DNA of 64,000 nt, taken from positions 2,496,681 through 2,560,680 of the forward strand of contig NZ_BSTD01000001.1 in the NCBI RefSeq assembly GCF_030269325.1, given 5' to 3'. The translations under genes were made by a program, and so were the position numbers. Below, piece by piece: positions 61,084 through 64,000 of this stretch (positions within the stretch are counted from its first letter, which is position 1; each line of letters opens with the position of its first letter). Under the pieces are notes generated by a model, which saw only the letters and a list, made by a program, of their open reading frames with translations, was not told where the DNA came from and ran no database searches. This DNA comes from Amycolatopsis sp. NBRC 101858. GTDB lineage: Bacteria > Actinomycetota > Actinomycetes > Mycobacteriales > Pseudonocardiaceae.

Positions 61084-61734
61084 ATGCGAGTCGTCATTGC
61101 TGGTGGACACGGTCAGATCGCGCTGCGGCTGGAGCGGCTGCTTGCCGCGCGCGGGGACGAAGGGGTCGGGATCATCCGGAATCCCGCCCACGCGGCGGAC
61201 CTCGAGGCCGCCGGTGCCCGAGCCGTCGTGCTCGACCTCGAGAACTCCGATGTGGACGCCGTTGCCGAGGTCCTGAAGGGCGCCGACGCCGCGATCTTCG
61301 CGGCCGGCGCCGGCCCGGGCAGCGGCACCGCCCGCAAGGACACTGTGGACCGGGGCGCCGCGGCGCTGTTCGCCGAAGCGGCCGAGCGGGCCGGGGTCCG
61401 CCGGCACATCCAGGTCGGCTCGATCGGAGCCGACAACCCGGAGAACCCCGACGTCACCGAGGAATTCCGGCACTACCTGCGCGCCAAGCGCGCGGCAGAA
61501 GACGACCTCAAGGCCCGCGACCTCGACTGGACCATCCTTCGCCCGGGCGCACTGACCGACGACGCAGGCACCGGCCTGGTGCTGCTCGCCGAGCGGACCG
61601 ACCGCGGCCCGATCCCGCGCGACGACGTCGCCGCGGTGCTCGTCGGCCTGCTCGACGCGCCCGAGACCGCCCGGCGCACCCTGACGCTGATCTCCGGTGA
61701 GGTCGCGATCGACGAAGCGATTTCCGCGCTGTGA
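61084..61734 (+). CDS. NAD(P)-binding Rossmann protein (NmrA/atypical SDR-like)
   Basis: A 216-residue atypical short-chain dehydrogenase of the YwnB/NAD(P)-binding type. The N-terminus MRVVIAGGHGQIALRLERLLA contains the GxxGxxA nucleotide motif, and the later part has YLRAKRAAEDDLKARDLDWTILRPGALTD, typical of the family. There is no clear catalytic Tyr-x-x-x-Lys of classical SDRs beyond YLRAK. Likely a flavin/NADPH reductase or redox sensor. Its TGA overlaps the prs GTG, coupling the two. Confidence 0.88.
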   Translation: MRVVIAGGHGQIALRLERLLAARGDEGVGIIRNPAHAADLEAAGARAVVLDLENSDVDAVAEVLKGADAAIFAAGAGPGSGTARKDTVDRGAAALFAEAAERAGVRRHIQVGSIGADNPENPDVTEEFRHYLRAKRAAEDDLKARDLDWTILRPGALTDDAGTGLVLLAERTDRGPIPRDDVAAVLVGLLDAPETARRTLTLISGEVAIDEAISAL

Positions 61735-62681
61735 TCACTCAGGCTTCGCGAGAAATCGCCGTCTTCAGCGGCAGCGCACACCCCGAACTGGCCGAAGAGA
61801 TCTGTGAGCACCTCGGCATCCCGCTGCAGCCGACGGAGATCCGGCGGTTCGCGAACGACTGCCTCGAGGTGCAGCTGCAGGCGAACTGCCGCGAGCGGGA
61901 CGTCTTCATCATCCAGCCGCTGGTGAAGCCGGTGCAGGAGCACCTGGTCGAGCTGCTGCTGATGCTCGACGCGGCGCGCGGTGCGTCGGCGTCGCGGATC
62001 ACCGCGGTGATGCCGCACTACTCGTACGCGCGCTCGGACAAGAAGGATGCGCCGCGCATCTCCCTCGGCGGCCGGCTGGTCGCCGACCTGCTGACGACGG
62101 CCGGCGCGAACCGCGTGCTCGCGATGACCCTGCACTCGCCGCAGGTCCACGGCTTCTTCAGCGTCCCGGTCGACCACCTGCACGCGCTGCAGGAGCTGGC
62201 CAAGCACTTCCGCCAGTACGACCTCTCGCGCACCACCGTCGTCTCACCCGACCTGGGCAACGCGAAGGAGGCGTCGCACTTCGCGCGCCTGCTCGGCGTC
62301 CAGGTCGCGGCCGGCGCGAAGGAACGCTTCCCCGACGACCGCGTCCAGATCAGCTCGGTGATCGGGGAGATCACCGGCCGCGACGTCATCGTGCTGGACG
62401 ACGAGATCGCCAAGGGCAGCACGGTCATCGAACTGCTGGACAAGCTCACCGAGCTGGAGCCGCGGTCGGTCCGCGTCGCCTGCACGCACGGGCTGTTCGC
62501 GGCGAAGGCCATCGAGCGGATCGGCAGCCGGGCGGAGGTGCTGGAGATCGTCTGCACCAACACGGTTCCGGTGCCGGAGGAGGAACGCACCGAGAAGCTG
62601 AAGATCCTGTCGATCGCGCCGGCCATGGCCGAGGCGATCCGCCGGATCCACAACGGCGAATCGGTCTCGGCGCTCTTCTAG
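61731..62681 (+). CDS. prs: Ribose-phosphate diphosphokinase (PRPP synthetase), divergent
   Basis: A 316-residue class I-like PRPP synthetase, which makes phosphoribosyl pyrophosphate from ribose 5-phosphate and ATP. Recognisable parts are FSGSAHPELAEEICEHLGIP, FANDCLEVQLQANCRERDVFIIQ, the ATP region MPHYSYARSDKKD, and VVSPDLGNAKEASHFARLLG. The PRPP loop reads VIVLDDEIAKGSTV in place of the usual DDxIDTxGT, and the flexible loop is also altered. It may be a second, specialised enzyme next to a housekeeping prs elsewhere. GTG 61731 overlaps the preceding stop. Confidence 0.88.
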   Translation: MITQASREIAVFSGSAHPELAEEICEHLGIPLQPTEIRRFANDCLEVQLQANCRERDVFIIQPLVKPVQEHLVELLLMLDAARGASASRITAVMPHYSYARSDKKDAPRISLGGRLVADLLTTAGANRVLAMTLHSPQVHGFFSVPVDHLHALQELAKHFRQYDLSRTTVVSPDLGNAKEASHFARLLGVQVAAGAKERFPDDRVQISSVIGEITGRDVIVLDDEIAKGSTVIELLDKLTELEPRSVRVACTHGLFAAKAIERIGSRAEVLEIVCTNTVPVPEEERTEKLKILSIAPAMAEAIRRIHNGESVSALF

Positions 62682-63973
62682 GCCGGGCCCAGCACCCGGT
62701 CCAGGTAGGTGTTCGTGAAGACGCCGTTCGGGTCGGTTTCCTTGCGCACGCGCAGGAAGTCGTCGAAGTGCGGGTAGCGCGAGCGGAGGACGCCGGCGTC
62801 GAGGTCGTGCATCTTGCCCCAGTGCGGGCGGCCGCCGACCGCGCCGGCGATCTTCTCGAACGCGCTGAAGTACTCGCGGTACGGCATGCCGGTGAACTGG
62901 TGGATGGCGATGTAGGCGGAGTCGCGGCCCTGCGCGGTCGACAGCCAGATGTCGTCGGCCGCGGCGACCCGCACCTCGACCGGGAACATCACCGGGTCCT
63001 TCAGTGTCGGCACTACGGCCCGTAGCTCGGCGAGCACGTCGAGCACTGATTCACGTGGAACAGCGTATTCCGTTTCGGTGAAGCGGACGTTGCGCGCGGT
63101 GACGAAGACGCGGTGCGAGGTGTCGCTGTACTCGCGCGCGCTCAGGACGTTCGAGGCGAAGCTGCCCAGCGACGGCACGAGCCGCGGCATCAGCCGGCCC
63201 GTCCGGCAGAGGCCGCCGAACGCGACGTTCTCCATGATCTGGTAGTCGACGAACTCGCGGATCTTGCTCAGCGGCGCCGCAGTCTCGCACCGGTTGTTGC
63301 GCTTGACCAGCGCGTTCTTGCCGTACGGGAACCAGTAGAACTCGAAGTGCTCGTTCTGGTCGGCGAAGTCGTGGAAGCCCTCGAGGACCTGCTCCAGCGG
63401 CTCCGGCCGTTCCTGTGCGCGCAGGACGAACGACGGCTCGCACTGGAGCGTCACGGTGGTGATCACGCCGAGCGCGCCGAGGCCGACGCGAGCCGCGGAG
63501 AAGAGGTCGGGCTTTTCTTCCGCCGAACAGGTGACGACCGAGCCGTCGGCCAGGACGAGCTCGAGCGCGACGATCTGGGTGGCGATGCCGCCGAGGCGCG
63601 CGCCGGTGCCGTGGGTGCCGGTGGAAATCGCGCCGGCGATGGTCTGTGCGTCGATGTCGCCGAGGTTGGTCATGGCCAGCCCGAGCACGTCGAGCTCGGC
63701 GTTGAGCTGCTTGATCGTGGTGCCCGAGCGGACGGTGACCTGGCCGGTTTCGAGGTCGACGCGGTCGATGCCGGTCCAGTGGCGCAGGTCGAGCGCGTCG
63801 GAGTCGGCGACCGCGATCGCGGTGAAGGAATGTCCGCTGCCCCAGGGGCGCACGGTGCGGCCGGCCGCGGCGATGCCGGCGACGGTCGTCGCGATCTCCG
63901 CCGCGCTGCGCGGCTGGTGAACGTGTTGTGGCGAGGCGGACGCCGTGCCCGCCCAGTTGGTCCACCGGGTCAT
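62678..63973 (-). CDS. D-arabinono-1,4-lactone oxidase-type FAD enzyme
   Basis: A 431-residue flavoprotein of the sugar-1,4-lactone oxidase family. ATG 63973 is preferred over ATG 63988 because GAAGGG precedes it at a suitable distance. The FAD-binding domain has VRPWGSGHSFTAIAVADSDALDL (GSGHSF carries the His that links FAD in relatives), GAISTGTHGTG, and the C-terminal catalytic domain ends HWGKMHDLDAG ... FLRVRKETDPNGVFTNTYLDRVLG. It oxidises sugar lactones or polyols (xylitol-oxidase-like activity is also possible) with oxygen. It converges with prs, overlapping by four bases. It contains a parS-like site at 63047. Confidence 0.92.
   Translation of the reverse strand: MTRWTNWAGTASASPQHVHQPRSAAEIATTVAGIAAAGRTVRPWGSGHSFTAIAVADSDALDLRHWTGIDRVDLETGQVTVRSGTTIKQLNAELDVLGLAMTNLGDIDAQTIAGAISTGTHGTGARLGGIATQIVALELVLADGSVVTCSAEEKPDLFSAARVGLGALGVITTVTLQCEPSFVLRAQERPEPLEQVLEGFHDFADQNEHFEFYWFPYGKNALVKRNNRCETAAPLSKIREFVDYQIMENVAFGGLCRTGRLMPRLVPSLGSFASNVLSAREYSDTSHRVFVTARNVRFTETEYAVPRESVLDVLAELRAVVPTLKDPVMFPVEVRVAAADDIWLSTAQGRDSAYIAIHQFTGMPYREYFSAFEKIAGAVGGRPHWGKMHDLDAGVLRSRYPHFDDFLRVRKETDPNGVFTNTYLDRVLGPA
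63047..63062. promoter_or_regulatory. Candidate parS site within coding sequence
   Basis: TGATTCACGTGGAACA matches 14 of 16 positions of the parS consensus TGTTTCACGTGAAACA. It is inside the sugar-lactone oxidase gene, as many actinobacterial parS sites are. ParB binding is inferred. Confidence 0.6.
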
Positions 63974-64000
63974 GCGCGCACCCTTCATCCGTCGAGTGCC

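Overview
The window looks like chromosomal DNA of a high-GC actinobacterium of the Pseudonocardiaceae, most likely Amycolatopsis or a close relative. This rests on the very high GC content with matching codon use, the frequent GTG starts, the 4-base start/stop overlaps, and a gene order typical of the dnaA-gyrB-gyrA neighbourhood in Actinobacteria. The order is gyrA end, DUF3566 protein, tRNA-Ile, DLW-39, tRNA-Ala, then cwsA, ppiA, rhomboid, PH-domain protein, crgA, class E sortase, trpG, and the pknB-pknA-pbpA-rodA-pstP-fhaB-fhaA cluster ending at tRNA-Leu. The genus is an inference from gene order and was not tested by a search. The replication origin should lie a few kilobases left of position 1.

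Region 1 (1-8.3 kb): the end of gyrA, a DUF3566 membrane protein and tRNA-Ile. The 3' end of this tRNA has been an integration site. Its 3' half plus terminator is repeated at about 3.9 kb, with a more decayed copy at about 3.4 kb. Between the copies lie a frameshifted pentapeptide-repeat gene and the C-terminal remnant of a tyrosine integrase. Next come an SDR oxidoreductase with a MmyB-type regulator, a hypothetical gene, a Ddn-like F420 enzyme and a VOC protein. A 406-bp gene-free stretch with a long hairpin and a parS-like palindrome precedes the DLW-39 gene and tRNA-Ala.

Region 2 (8.3-25.3 kb): secreted enzymes (alpha/beta hydrolase, SMP-30-like), a PdxH-family oxidase, a DUF2020-type lipoprotein, then the conserved cell-envelope block cwsA, ppiA, rhomboid, PH, crgA, class E sortase. 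After it come a small membrane protein, a dual-specificity phosphatase, an LLM flavin enzyme, an ABC-2 exporter, a two-component system whose kinase carries two tandem sensor modules, and an fprA-type ferredoxin reductase with an IdeR-type iron box at its promoter.

Region 3 (25.3-37.5 kb): trpG is translationally coupled to an ABC ATPase/permease pair and followed by an EACC1-like small protein. On the minus strand is the growth-control operon fhaA-fhaB-pstP-rodA-pbpA-pknA-pknB: two FHA proteins, the PP2C phosphatase, the SEDS polymerase and its class B PBP, and two membrane Ser/Thr kinases. tRNA-Leu(CAG) closes the region.

Region 4 (37.5-64 kb), accessory: three tandem secreted S1 proteases, an FKBP isomerase, a penicillin-acylase-family enzyme with a C-terminal F5/8 domain, a trans-sulfuration enzyme, a Ser/Thr-rich secreted protein coupled to a lipoprotein-like class F sortase, and a patatin. 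A GntR/FadR regulator faces a nine-kilobase operon (dipeptide-type ABC importer, aldehyde dehydrogenase, SDR, amidase) across a clear palindromic operator. Then come an ECF sigma factor with a CU044_5270-type partner, two coupled HpcH/citE lyases behind another palindrome, a hypothetical protein, an NAD(P)-binding protein coupled to a divergent PRPP synthetase, and a sugar-lactone oxidase that contains a second parS-like site. No rRNA, CRISPR array or complete insertion sequence was seen.
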